64,000 nt of DNA from Mucilaginibacter sp. OK268 (GCF_900103125.1 NZ_FNJV01000016.1:1-64000), one strand, 5' to 3'; counted from the first letter of the stretch, positions 9,267 through 17,513 are shown. A program made the numbers and translations. The notes: generated by a model from the letters alone, not told the origin.

Positions 9267-10112
9267 ATGGAAAAACAACTTGAACAAATACGCGAACAGC
9301 AAAAAGAGTCATGGAATAAATTTTCATCAGGCTGGAAAAAATGGGACGATCTTACAATGGATTTTTTAAAGCCCGTGGGTGCTGAAATTATCCGATCGAT
9401 CAGCCCCGAAAATGGTCAGGTAATTTTGGATGTGGCCGGAGGAACCGGAGAACCTGGATTGACTATTGCAGGTATGCTGAATGGTGGAAAAGTGATCATC
9501 ACCGATCTGTCACAGGATATGCTGGATATAGCCCGCGAAAACGCTGATCAAAAAAATATTAAAAATGTTGAATTTAAGGCCTGTGATGTTTGCGAGCTTC
9601 CATTTGCAGATAATACATTTGATGCTATAAGTTGTCGATTTGGGTTTATGTTTTTCCCTGATATGTTGCTGGCAGCCAAAGAAATGGCTCGGGTACTTAA
9701 GCCCGGCGGCAAAATTGCCACCTCGGTTTGGAATGTTCCCGAAAAAAATTTCTGGATTACCGCCACTATGGGCACCATCAATAAAAACATGGAACTGCCC
9801 GCTCCTCCGCCCGGCGCACCAGGCATGTTTCGCTGTGCCAAGGATGGTCTTATTGCTGATCTGTTTTCCCAGGCTGGATTAAAAAATATTACCCAGAAAG
9901 AGATTACCGGAAAACTTAATTGCCAAACAACCGATACCTACTGGATTATGATGACCGAGATAGCTGCCCCAATTGTTGCTGCATTAAGCAAAGCAGATGA
10001 GGCAACAAAAGAAAAAATAAAAACAGAGGTTTATCATGCTATAGATCAAAGATATCCCGCAGGAGATGTGGTGATGGATTCCAGTGCGCTGGTAATTTAT
10101 GGTGAGAAATAA
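9267..10112 (+). CDS. Class I SAM-dependent methyltransferase
   Basis: About 281 residues with the Rossmann-type methyltransferase core. Motif I is ILDVAGGTGEPGLTIAG, an acidic residue follows (IITDLSQDMLDIA), and the later motif is MARVLKPGGKIATSVW, which resembles UbiE/COQ5-type enzymes. I prefer the ATG at 9267 (MEKQLEQIREQQKE); an upstream start at 9201 would overlap the patatin gene and add 22 residues of unusual sequence. The substrate cannot be read from the sequence. The gap to the patatin gene is 41 nt, so the two may share a transcript. Confidence 0.85.
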   Translation: MEKQLEQIREQQKESWNKFSSGWKKWDDLTMDFLKPVGAEIIRSISPENGQVILDVAGGTGEPGLTIAGMLNGGKVIITDLSQDMLDIARENADQKNIKNVEFKACDVCELPFADNTFDAISCRFGFMFFPDMLLAAKEMARVLKPGGKIATSVWNVPEKNFWITATMGTINKNMELPAPPPGAPGMFRCAKDGLIADLFSQAGLKNITQKEITGKLNCQTTDTYWIMMTEIAAPIVAALSKADEATKEKIKTEVYHAIDQRYPAGDVVMDSSALVIYGEK

Positions 10113-10184
10113 TATAAGAAATGATTGTAACTGGGTCAAATTTTAATAAGTAAATTATTTCAACTTTTATTAAATCCTGATCTT

Positions 10185-10946
10185 ATGCCAAAAGATGAAA
10201 CAAAAGATACGGACAACGGTACCGGACAAACCAACAAACCACTTTTTTCCAATACTGTAAGTGCCTGGATAGGAGTAATTACCTCGGTGATCACTATTAT
10301 ATTGACCATTTACACTACTTCGAACAAAGTTCGCTTAGATCAGCTCGAAACCGACTTTAAAGACCGCTCCACAAAGGTGGAAGAATCAAAGGAACGGGTT
10401 GAGCGCTATAAATGGGTTTACAGTCTTTATAACGACCTGAATGATGTTGATAAGCGAAAAAAAAACTTCACCGTTGGCTTAATAACACTCGCGTTAACTG
10501 ATGTGGAATCAAAAAAACTGTTTTCGGCCCTCCAAACCTCCAGCGATACTGTATTGCAGAGCGTAGGCCAAAGCGGGCTCAAAGCTTTAAAAGCAATAGG
10601 CAATGAAGATATAACTGCCCTGGTATCAAAGATCGACACTTCAAGCTCTGCCGACAGGATAAAAGCTGTAGGCGAACTTGAAAATAAATATGCTTCATCC
10701 TCACCTGCCATAACTATGGTGCTAAATTTATACAACCCGGATAATATAACAACGCTTTCGCCCGATGGTATTATTAACGGACTATACTATTTAAACCGTA
10801 CCAATGCCAAAGTTTGGAATAAGCAGCAAATTAAACAAGGACAGGATGCTGCTGTTAGAATTGCTGGCCTAAACCCCGGCAAAAATACCAGTAAAGAATT
10901 GGCTAATTTCAAATCATTATTAACACTTGCTGCAACGGGCCAATAG
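10185..10946 (+). CDS. Unknown membrane-anchored protein
   Basis: 253 residues that I do not recognise as a family. After a polar N-terminus there is one membrane helix (about residues 26-46, SAWIGVITSVITIILTIYTT), then a charged, likely coiled-coil stretch (LDQLETDFKDRSTKVEESKE) and a soluble helical region to the end. The arrangement fits a protein anchored in the inner membrane with its bulk on one side. It starts 72 nt after the methyltransferase on the same strand, and may be co-transcribed with it and the patatin gene. Confidence 0.7.
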   Translation: MPKDETKDTDNGTGQTNKPLFSNTVSAWIGVITSVITIILTIYTTSNKVRLDQLETDFKDRSTKVEESKERVERYKWVYSLYNDLNDVDKRKKNFTVGLITLALTDVESKKLFSALQTSSDTVLQSVGQSGLKALKAIGNEDITALVSKIDTSSSADRIKAVGELENKYASSSPAITMVLNLYNPDNITTLSPDGIINGLYYLNRTNAKVWNKQQIKQGQDAAVRIAGLNPGKNTSKELANFKSLLTLAATGQ

Positions 10947-10978
10947 GGTGCTTTAAACATCCGATACTTCTGAAGGAG

Positions 10979-11515
10979 CTATTCCCTTGCCTTTTTCAAG
11001 GCCCTTAGCATTTCGGAATAACCCTGGTGACGTAGCATAGCCTCTATGGTATTGGCTATGCGGTTAGCACGCGTATTTTCGGTTTTGGCGCTATTGATCC
11101 ATTTAATAAAATAGTCGCGATGGCCTTGTGGCAGGGTAAAAAAGAAATCATTGGCCTCGGGTTCAAAATCAAAACACTCCTGCAGATCGGCCGGAACCTC
11201 AACCTTATAATCATTATCAGGCTCCAAACGTACCCGCAACATAGCACCCCTGTGTTTGTGTAAGCCTTTACATATTTCCCGTTTTAGGGCCATAATAAAG
11301 TTGCCTTCGCCCATGGGCATCAGGGCCATACCGGCAATGGGCATCTCGTCCAGTTTACCCTTTACCCTGAATGATTTTTTATTACCGGGCTTCATTTGCT
11401 GGGCCAGATCGGCAGGAATTTCAATATAGGTCCAGCCGGTTTTTTCTCCTTGTTCTGCAAATTGCAAAATAATGGTGTTAAAATCAATCATAGCGGAGTT
11501 TAAGGCGGCTTCCAT
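10979..11515 (-). CDS. YdeI/OmpD-associated family protein with DUF1905
   Basis: 178 residues with a DUF1905-like N-terminal domain (about 12-100; GWTYIEIPADLAQQMKPG, FRVKGKLDEMPIAG, MALKREICKG) and a C-terminal YdeI/OmdA-type helical tail (about 125-178; LPQGHRDYFIKWINSAKTE, RANRIANTIEAML). The family is annotated as bacteriocin-protection or OmpD-associated, but biochemical function is not established. A second YdeI-family protein lies at 47958-48536. It is convergent with the preceding plus-strand gene. Confidence 0.8.
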   Translation of the reverse strand: MEAALNSAMIDFNTIILQFAEQGEKTGWTYIEIPADLAQQMKPGNKKSFRVKGKLDEMPIAGMALMPMGEGNFIMALKREICKGLHKHRGAMLRVRLEPDNDYKVEVPADLQECFDFEPEANDFFFTLPQGHRDYFIKWINSAKTENTRANRIANTIEAMLRHQGYSEMLRALKKARE

Positions 11516-11585
11516 TGCTAAGAATCTAAAGAAACCAGTAATATATTAAATTTATGTTAAATCAACAAAATTTTTAACATAATCT

Positions 11586-11611
11586 GTAACGTAAGGCATA
11601 TTGCTGATGTC
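11586..11611 (+). promoter_or_regulatory. ECF-sigma-like promoter
   Basis: TGTAAC ends at 11590, followed by exactly 18 nt and then GTC in TGTCTTAT. This fits an AAC...GTC extracytoplasmic-function sigma promoter. The same two blocks with the same 18-nt spacing stand before the paralogous gene at 12252. Distance to the start codon is about 54 nt. Confidence 0.5.
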
Positions 11612-11664
11612 TTATGAGTATAAAAATTAATTAATAATAATAAACAACCTTAAATAGCAATACA

Positions 11665-12093
11665 ATGAAAACTTTAAAATCAATATTATTAGGCTTAACT
11701 TTATTAGTAGTAGCCACTGTTGCCAAAGCAACCACCTATACCGAAGGTGAAAATTTAACAAAAAATTATGCTATCAGCACATACATCGACGCCATGACCC
11801 ATGGTAAATTAAAAGGCCTTAGTGAAGTGATTGATCAGGATGCTAAATTCAGCATGTTACGCGGTAAAACCGTTTTGAACTTTAGCAAAGATGAGATGAT
11901 CCAATCATTAAACGCCTCTAAAGGTACCGAGCAAACCTGCACCACTACTACATCAGTAGTTGAAAGCAACGAAGCTATTGCCGTTATCAAAGTTGATATG
12001 CAATATGAAGGCTTTACCCGCAGCAACTTTGTAACCGTATCAAATACTGGCAAAGGCTGGAAAATCACTAACGTGTACAGCGTTTTTAAATAA
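11665..12093 (+). CDS. Secreted NTF2-like / putative lumazine-binding family protein, paralog 1
   Basis: 142 residues with a signal peptide (MKTLKSILLGLTLLVVATVAKA, cleavage likely after AKA), followed by a single NTF2-like fold of the putative lumazine-binding type: YIDAMTHGKLKGLSEVIDQD, a middle sheet, and a conserved end GKGWKITNVYSVFK. Expected in the periplasm or outside. It is a tandem paralog of the next gene, with its own ECF-like promoter and its own terminator, so the two are separate units. Ligand is unknown. Some members of this family respond to stress or surface conditions, which would suit ECF control, but that is inference. Confidence 0.8.
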   Translation: MKTLKSILLGLTLLVVATVAKATTYTEGENLTKNYAISTYIDAMTHGKLKGLSEVIDQDAKFSMLRGKTVLNFSKDEMIQSLNASKGTEQTCTTTTSVVESNEAIAVIKVDMQYEGFTRSNFVTVSNTGKGWKITNVYSVFK

Positions 12094-12131
12094 GAGTTTA
12101 GTTTTAGTTTAGTGTTAATATGTAAGTAGAG

Positions 12132-12160
12132 AGCCCCGCCCAGCGGGGCTTTTTATTTTT
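12132..12160 (+). terminator. Rho-independent terminator
   Basis: Stem AGCCCCGC/GCGGGGCT followed by TTTT and more T-rich sequence, 39 nt past the stop of the first NTF2-like gene. Confidence 0.85.
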
Positions 12161-12183
12161 ATTGGTATTTATTGATTTTTCTT

Positions 12184-12209
12184 GTAACGTATTGAAAATA
12201 AGTGTTGTC
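12184..12209 (+). promoter_or_regulatory. ECF-sigma-like promoter
   Basis: TGTAAC ending at 12188, then 18 nt, then GTC in TGTCTTAT. The spacing and both motifs are the same as upstream of the paralog at 11665, while the spacer sequence differs. Distance to the ATG is about 43 nt. Confidence 0.5.
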
Positions 12210-12251
12210 TTATAGATATAATTTAATCATTGATCAAACAACAACAACAAT

Positions 12252-12680
12252 ATGAAAACCTTAAAATCAATAATACTCGGCTTTGCACTACTGGTGGTAG
12301 GCAGCGCCGCCAAAGCCATCCCTTATGGTGACGGCGACAATTTAACCAGAACCTTTGCCATCAACACCTATGTTGATGCCATGACCCGCGGTAAATTACA
12401 GGGGCTGAACGATGTGGTAGATCAAAATGCCAAATTCAGCCTGTTAAGCGGTAAAAAGATCGTAACCTTTACCCGCGACGAAATATTTCAATCCATAAGA
12501 CTCAACAAAAATGTGGAACAGGATTGTACTACCAGCACCACCATTATTCAAAGCAACTCCGATATAACCGTTGTAAAAGTTGATATGCAGTATGAAAAGT
12601 TTGTACGCAGCAATTATGTAACCATTGCCAATACCGGCAAAGGCTGGAAAATCACCAACGTGTACAGTGTATTTAAATAG
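12252..12680 (+). CDS. Secreted NTF2-like / putative lumazine-binding family protein, paralog 2
   Basis: 142 residues, the same length as the preceding gene and clearly its duplicate. Shared features are the signal peptide (MKTLKSIILGFALLVVGSAA), YVDAMTRGKLQGLNDVVDQN, VVKVDMQYEKFVRSNYVT and the near-identical end GKGWKITNVYSVFK. Divergence is spread evenly, so the duplication is not recent and both copies look intact. It has its own ECF-like promoter and terminator. Function is unknown beyond a periplasmic or secreted NTF2-like domain. Confidence 0.8.
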   Translation: MKTLKSIILGFALLVVGSAAKAIPYGDGDNLTRTFAINTYVDAMTRGKLQGLNDVVDQNAKFSLLSGKKIVTFTRDEIFQSIRLNKNVEQDCTTSTTIIQSNSDITVVKVDMQYEKFVRSNYVTIANTGKGWKITNVYSVFK

Positions 12681-12714
12681 AACTTGGTTTAGTGTAATAG
12701 TTCAAGTAGATGAG

Positions 12715-12738
12715 AGCCCCGCCAGTCGGGGCTTTTTT
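12715..12738 (+). terminator. Rho-independent terminator
   Basis: AGCCCCG/CGGGGCT stem with a short loop and a run of six T, 34 nt after the second NTF2-like gene. It also overlaps the 3' end of the convergent SGNH hydrolase gene. Confidence 0.85.
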
Positions 12739-13396
12739 ATTTCACCATAGGCTGTAAAACCGACTGCCATTTATCATATCCCTTATTATTTAAATGCAGG
12801 TAATCACTTTTGAATAAACTGGAATCGGGTGTGGTGGTGCCCGGTTTATAAATTACGTTAACCAGGTCAACAAAATGGCTATTGGGCTTATTTGTAAGAT
12901 ACGTTTTTATCAACTCATTGGCCTGTGCCACTGTTGCATAATATTTGGCCCGAACCGGGCTTGGTTTTATGGACAGGTAGTAGATCTCGGTTTTAGGTAA
13001 TTTTTGGTGCAGCAGGGGCCATAATTTAGCAAACTCCTTTGCCACAAACGGAGCAGATTTACCCTCGGCAATGTCATTTTCGCCGGCGTAAATAAATATT
13101 TTGCGTGGCTGATATGGGAAAAGGATATATGGGGTATAATAATCAACCAATTGCTCCAATGTTGAACCGCCTACACCCCGCTTAATGATAGGCTCAGCAG
13201 GAAAACGCTGTTCCAGATCGCTCCATAAGCGGATGGATGAACTGCCGATGAACAGTATCCCGCCCGGTTTAGGGAAGCTTAAACTATCCTGGTGTTTAAA
13301 AGCCCGGATCTCGTTATCAAACGGAAAACCCTGTTGTGCAGATACTTTGCCTATAAAAGTACAGGCAGCTAAAAACAAAAACAATTTCAGTTTCAT
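12737..13396 (-). CDS. Secreted SGNH/GDSL-family hydrolase
   Basis: 219 residues with a signal peptide (MKLKLFLFLAACTFIGKVSA). Block I is ILFIGSSSIRLW (nucleophile about Ser53), block II is GVGGSTLEQL, block III is IYAGENDIAEG, and block V is SDYLHLNNKGY with Asp198 and His201, so all catalytic blocks of an SGNH esterase are present. It probably removes acyl or acetyl groups from a lipid or glycan in the periplasm; the substrate cannot be read. It is followed upstream by cdd on the same strand, 73 nt away. Confidence 0.88.
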   Translation of the reverse strand: MKLKLFLFLAACTFIGKVSAQQGFPFDNEIRAFKHQDSLSFPKPGGILFIGSSSIRLWSDLEQRFPAEPIIKRGVGGSTLEQLVDYYTPYILFPYQPRKIFIYAGENDIAEGKSAPFVAKEFAKLWPLLHQKLPKTEIYYLSIKPSPVRAKYYATVAQANELIKTYLTNKPNSHFVDLVNVIYKPGTTTPDSSLFKSDYLHLNNKGYDKWQSVLQPMVK

Positions 13397-13469
13397 GGTG
13401 CTAAGATAAGTCTTGAGTCTAAAGTCAAAAGTCTGTTTTTGTCTTTCACTTTAGACTTAATACTTCAGA

Positions 13470-13964
13470 CTATTGACTTGATATTAGTCGTTCTTCAAAA
13501 AATAAAAATGGTAGTTGGTTCTCGATACCTTTTATTACCCATACCGGGCCACCCTCCACAAACAATAAAATTTTGATGGCTTTGTTCTGTTTTTTTTCAA
13601 CTTCGGCCAGTACCTGCAGGCATGATCCACAGGAGGTTACGGGCTTGGTGAGCATAAATTCATCTGTTTGGGCGGTAACCGCCATGGCCACAACCGGGTC
13701 ATTCGGGTGATTGGCACCCCAGTAAAACAGGGCCACCCGCTCAGCACACAGGCCCGAAGGATAGGCTACGTTTTCCTGGTTGCTGCCATAAATAATTTTA
13801 CCACTTTGTAAACGCAGGGCTGCCCCTACCCGGAACTTTGAATATGGTGAATGTGAATTTTTTAATGCTTCGGTTGCCTCCAGGCACAACTCGCGGTCGG
13901 CGGTGGGCAGTTCTTTTAACGAATCATATTCATCAAAAGCTATTTTTATTTCATGGTTGGTCAT
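13470..13964 (-). CDS. cdd: Cytidine deaminase
   Basis: 164 residues; deaminates cytidine and deoxycytidine to uridine forms in pyrimidine salvage. The zinc site is complete: CAE at residues 73-75 (GLCAERVALF) and CGSC with Cys112 and Cys115 (VTSCGSCLQVL). YSKFRVGAAL upstream is the usual substrate-binding region. Length suits the tetrameric Cdd family with an N-terminal extension of about 25 residues. The region upstream of the start holds a large dispersed element rather than a gene. Confidence 0.92.
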   Translation of the reverse strand: MTNHEIKIAFDEYDSLKELPTADRELCLEATEALKNSHSPYSKFRVGAALRLQSGKIIYGSNQENVAYPSGLCAERVALFYWGANHPNDPVVAMAVTAQTDEFMLTKPVTSCGSCLQVLAEVEKKQNKAIKILLFVEGGPVWVIKGIENQLPFLFFEERLISSQ

Positions 13965-14069
13965 AAATATTCATCCGCATAAAAAGCGGGGGAAACAAGA
14001 TAAGGATTTTTTAACAGGATTAAAAAATTTGACAGGATTTATTAGATCCCGCTTACCTAACCTATCCTC

Positions 14070-14354
14070 CAAAAACTTTTTAAACCTTTAATTTTAACAA
14101 ATTTCTGATCAAAAACAGGGTAAAATGGACTCAAAATCGTTCAAAAAACCCTCATTTTAACACTTTTTAACAAATTTTAACACAGTTTTGAGCAGTTTTG
14201 AAAGCTTTAAAAAGTATTAAAATATTGATTATCAAATAACTACACATCAAATACTCTGTTTTTGACCTTGTTTTGGTCTTAACAAAACAGCCCGGCTTTC
14301 TTAAAAAAGAAGCCGGGCTGGTGTTTATATAAAGATACGAAAAATCGGGGAGAA
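14070..14354. repeat. Dispersed element of about 285 bp with terminal GC-rich hairpin, copy 1
   Basis: An AT-rich stretch with several TTTTAACA units, then CTTTAAAAAGTATTAAA, GATTATCAAATAACTACA, TTTTTGACCTTGTTTT, and a GC-rich hairpin (CAGCCCGGCTT/AAGCCGGGCTG), ending in ATACGAAAA. The block at 56591-56877 matches along its whole length. On the minus strand the hairpin is followed by TTTTGTT, so it can act as a terminator for the minus-strand gene upstream of it. In this copy that gene is parE. It fills much of the 650-nt gap 13965-14614; no coding sequence is visible in the gap. Confidence 0.8.
14288..14320 (-). terminator. Terminator-like hairpin within the dispersed element
   Basis: Minus-strand stem CAGCCCGGCTTCTT/AAGAAAGCCGGGCTG followed by TTTTGTT. 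It probably ends parE transcription. The equivalent hairpin at 56808-56839 serves the aldo/keto reductase gene. Confidence 0.65.
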
Positions 14355-14362
14355 TATTTCAG

Positions 14363-14457
14363 GTCATGCCGAACTTGTTTCGGCATCCCATAGGTCTGTG
14401 TACAACGGGGTGGTTAAATGTCCTGAGGGATCCTGAAACAAGTTCAGGATGACATAG
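14363..14457. repeat. Imperfect palindrome, GTCATGCCGAA...TTCAGGATGAC family
   Basis: Left arm contains the short hairpin GCCGAACTTGTTTCGGC; right arm is CCTGAAACAAGTTCAGGATG. The same two-hairpin design occurs at 60317-60404. Between this repeat and parE lie further palindromic fragments (a CCTGAGCGGAGCGAAGGATC stretch) and no gene. Confidence 0.7.
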
Positions 14458-14566
14458 CTGATTATGTCAATATCGCCCGCAAATGTTTGTCGTCCTGAGC
14501 GGAGCGAAGGATCTATCTCCATGCTTATCCAAGAAGATGCTTCAACCATCCGCATGACAAGCAAAA

Positions 14567-14591
14567 GAGACGCATTACATGCGTCTCTTAC
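14567..14591. repeat. AGAGACGCAT...ATGCGTCTCT palindrome
   Basis: Near-perfect inverted repeat AGAGACGCATTACATGCGTC just past the parE stop. Related pairs are at 29360-29427 and 35423-35490. It may form a hairpin at the 3' end of the parE transcript. Confidence 0.7.
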
Positions 14592-14614
14592 AAAATTATA
14601 TCGTTCGGCTAAGT

Positions 14615-16510
14615 TTACACGGCTACTGGCAGGGCCAGGGTTTCGGCTTCTTCTGCTACCAGCGGGTTGATACTTTCGTCGTCCTTTTCAACACGCAGGT
14701 TGTTAACGATGTGCAGCTGACGGGTCGGCGTATTTTTACCCATAAAATATTCCAGCAAGCCTTTGATGTTGGCATCTTTCAGGATCACCGGGTCAAGGCG
14801 GATATCCTTGCCAATGAACAAACCAAATTCCTCGGGCGATATTTCACCCAAACCTTTAAAGCGGGTTATCTCGGGTTTGTTGCCCAGTTTGGCAATGGCG
14901 TTGCGGCGTTCCTCGTCGCTGTAGCAATAAATAGTTTCCTTTTTGTTGCGCACCCTAAACAATGGCGTTTGCAGTATGGATACGTGACCGGCCTTCACCA
15001 GGTCGGGGAAAAATTGCAAAAAGAAGGTCATCAGCAGCAGGCGGATGTGCATACCATCCACATCGGCATCGGTAGCTATCACAATATTGTTATAACGCAG
15101 GCCGTCGATACCGTCCTCAATGTTCAGGGCGTGCTGCAGCAGGTTAAATTCTTCATTTTCGTAAACCACCTTTTTGGTTAGTCCGTAACAGTTTAGCGGC
15201 TTACCTTTTAAGCTGAATACGGCCTGGGTTTGTACATCGCGCGATTTGGTGATGGATCCGCTGGCCGAGTCACCTTCGGTGATAAACAGCGTGGTATCCT
15301 GGCGGCGTTCGTGCGTATCTTCAAAATGAAGCTTACAATCGCGCAGTTTACGGTTATGTAAGGATGCTTTTTTGGCGCGTTCATTGGCCAGTTTTTTGAT
15401 ACCGGCAATATCCTTACGCTCACGTTCCGATTGCAGGATACGTTTCAGCAATGAATCGGCCGCGGCAGGGTTTTTATGCAGGTAATTATCCAGTTCCTTT
15501 TTCAGGAAATCATTGATAAATCCACGCACAGATGGCCCTTCGGGACCAATATTTTGCGAACCCAGTTTGGTTTTGGTCTGCGATTCAAACACCGGCTCCT
15601 GTACTTTGATGGCGATAGCCGCTACGATAGAAGCCCGGATATCCGCAGCGTCAAATTCCTTTTTGTAAAACTCGCGTACGGTTTTTACTACGGCCTCGCG
15701 AAAAGCTGCCTGGTGCGTACCGCCCTGTGTGGTATTTTGTCCGTTCACAAAGGAGTAATATTCTTCACCGTAGGCCTGGCCGTGGGTCATGGCTATCTCA
15801 ATGTCTTCGCCTTTAAGGTGAATGATGGGATAGCGCAGTGTTTCCACATCGGTATTGCGGGTAAGCAGATCATACAGTCCGCGTTCCGAAAAATATTTTT
15901 GACCGTTAAAATTGAGCGTTAAGCCCGAGTTGAGGAACACGTAATTCCAGATCATGCTTTCCACAAACTCCGGTATAAAGCGGTAATGACGGAAAATGGT
16001 ATCGTCGGGTGTAAAATTAATGGCGGTACCGTTGCGCTGGGTAGTTTCCTTTTCAGCCTCATCACGGATCAGTTCGCCTTTGGCAAACTCGGCCTGTTTG
16101 GTGCGGCCATCGCGGTATGATTGTACAATGAATACATTGGATAGCGCGTTAACCGCCTTGGTACCTACACCATTTAAACCTACCGATTTCTGGAAGGCTT
16201 TGCTATCGTATTTACCACCGGTATTGATCTTGGATACGCAATCGATCACCTTGCCCAGGGGTATACCCCTGCCATAATCACGTACGGATACTTTATGATC
16301 GCTCATGCTTACCTCAATGGTTTTGCCCGATCCCATCACAAACTCATCAATCGAGTTATCGATGATCTCTTTGAGCAATACGTACACACCATCGTCATAA
16401 GCCGAGCCATCGCCCAGTTTACCGATGTACATACCAGGGCGTAAACGGATGTGTTCTTTCCAATCCAGCGAGCGGATACTATCTTCACTATAATTAACTG
16501 CGTCTGCCAT
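14615..16510 (-). CDS. parE: DNA topoisomerase IV subunit B (ParE-type)
   Basis: 631 residues; the ATPase and TOPRIM subunit of the type II topoisomerase that separates daughter chromosomes. The GHKL ATPase shows RPGMYIGKLGDG, EIIDNSIDEF, DYGRGIPLG and GLNGVGTKAVNALS. The TOPRIM domain shows TEGDSASGS and the metal-binding ATDADVDGMHIR. The sequence and length (about 630) fit ParE better than GyrB, which is usually longer and has a different C-terminus. ParC is not in the window. A TATTTTTG promoter element lies about 50 nt upstream of the start. Confidence 0.92.
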   Translation of the reverse strand: MADAVNYSEDSIRSLDWKEHIRLRPGMYIGKLGDGSAYDDGVYVLLKEIIDNSIDEFVMGSGKTIEVSMSDHKVSVRDYGRGIPLGKVIDCVSKINTGGKYDSKAFQKSVGLNGVGTKAVNALSNVFIVQSYRDGRTKQAEFAKGELIRDEAEKETTQRNGTAINFTPDDTIFRHYRFIPEFVESMIWNYVFLNSGLTLNFNGQKYFSERGLYDLLTRNTDVETLRYPIIHLKGEDIEIAMTHGQAYGEEYYSFVNGQNTTQGGTHQAAFREAVVKTVREFYKKEFDAADIRASIVAAIAIKVQEPVFESQTKTKLGSQNIGPEGPSVRGFINDFLKKELDNYLHKNPAAADSLLKRILQSERERKDIAGIKKLANERAKKASLHNRKLRDCKLHFEDTHERRQDTTLFITEGDSASGSITKSRDVQTQAVFSLKGKPLNCYGLTKKVVYENEEFNLLQHALNIEDGIDGLRYNNIVIATDADVDGMHIRLLLMTFFLQFFPDLVKAGHVSILQTPLFRVRNKKETIYCYSDEERRNAIAKLGNKPEITRFKGLGEISPEEFGLFIGKDIRLDPVILKDANIKGLLEYFMGKNTPTRQLHIVNNLRVEKDDESINPLVAEEAETLALPVAV

Positions 16511-16556
16511 TTATAAAGTAGATTTTTTAAACCAGTGCAAAAAATGCACTTAGCTG

Positions 16557-16564
16557 CAAAAATA
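16557..16564 (-). promoter_or_regulatory. Bacteroidota -7 promoter element for parE
   Basis: TATTTTTG on the minus strand matches TAnnTTTG, 47 nt upstream of the parE ATG. No clear -33 TTTG at the standard spacing, so confidence is moderate. Confidence 0.4.
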
Positions 16565-16682
16565 TGGTTTAAGTCCCGAACTTAGGATTCAAAACTGTCA
16601 ACTTATTAACATTTGTGGTGGTTTTAACTCACCCGACATCGCTTCGGCTCCGCCGCAAAGAGGGTTTGGTTTTATGTACATA

Positions 16683-16802
16683 TGTCATTTCGATAGAGCT
16701 GGATGGGATTGAGCGCAGGAGCGAAAGAGAAATCTTCTGCAGCGTAAAAAGTTTCAACTATATATCGAAGAAGATTTCTCCTCGTACCTCGTTCGAAATG
16801 AC
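16683..16802. repeat. Long imperfect palindrome TGTCATTTCG...CGAAATGACA
   Basis: Outer arms TGTCATTTCGA and CGAAATGACA with inner arms GAAATCTTCT/AGAAGATTTC. It belongs to the GTCATT-type palindromes of the window. Just before it (16628-16665) is a fragment CTCACCCGACATCGCTTCGG that recurs in altered form near 20985 and 24388. The 16511-16823 gap has no gene. Confidence 0.65.
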
Positions 16803-16823
16803 AATACTTCCGGGACTATTCCT

Positions 16824-17513
16824 TTACATTTTAAACTTCAGGCTGTTACCGGCTTTATCGATATTCTTAAAAAACTCGGGATCTTTTTCGTTAGCAAAGC
16901 AAACCATTAAAATGATGCCGGTATGGTTGCGCTGCAGGGTAATGAGCAGCGCGTATTTATAATGTTTGGTGGCAGGCAGGTCGAGCAGATTAAGCAAGTA
17001 TGATTTACCGGCATCGGCATTGTAACGGTCGAGCACATTTTGCGGCATGTTACGTATAAAATAATTATTATCGCCGGTAAAGGCTATAGCATGTGCCTTG
17101 CCCATCTCTACGTACAAGGAATCGGGATTGGCCAACTGACGGCCTTTATCATTCTGCGACCGTTCATAACTGGCCCAGTTTTCTTTTTGTGATTTTACCT
17201 GGAACCATACTTCAAAGCCCTTCCCGGGCATTTCCATAGCATAATCAAAAGAAAAATCCTCGTTGTTGGTAGCTGGTATTTCTTTAAAACCTTTTGGGAA
17301 CGTGAACGTGGCGCTGGCCTGTGCCAATAGCTGCAAAAACTCTTTAAATTGCTGGCTTCCCTGTACTGCAGGCTTAACCAATGTGGGTATTGGTTTCTTT
17401 TTAACCTTAGTTTTAGTATGCGGATGACTTACCTGCGCCCAGCCGCCTGTAACAAAAAACAAAAGCGCAAGCTGTAGTAATATGTGCTTATTTTGTTTCA
17501 CAATGGCTTTCAT
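16824..17513 (-). CDS. Unknown secreted protein
   Basis: About 229 residues, starting MKAIVKQNKHILLQLALLFF with a signal peptide cleaved near GGWA. An upstream in-frame start at 17567 would add 18 residues before the signal peptide and is less likely. A basic linker (KTKVKKKPIPT) follows, then a compact region with FTFPKGFKEIP, FEVWFQVKSQKENW and a C-terminal MVCFANEKDPEFFKNIDKA. I do not recognise the family. Expected to be periplasmic. It sits alone, separated from parE by a palindromic repeat. Confidence 0.7.
   Translation of the reverse strand: MKAIVKQNKHILLQLALLFFVTGGWAQVSHPHTKTKVKKKPIPTLVKPAVQGSQQFKEFLQLLAQASATFTFPKGFKEIPATNNEDFSFDYAMEMPGKGFEVWFQVKSQKENWASYERSQNDKGRQLANPDSLYVEMGKAHAIAFTGDNNYFIRNMPQNVLDRYNADAGKSYLLNLLDLPATKHYKYALLITLQRNHTGIILMVCFANEKDPEFFKNIDKAGNSLKFKM

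Noticed and set aside
14579..15181. A 200-codon open frame antisense to parE
   Set aside because: It lies wholly within parE, has no family features, and parE is clearly coding on the other strand.
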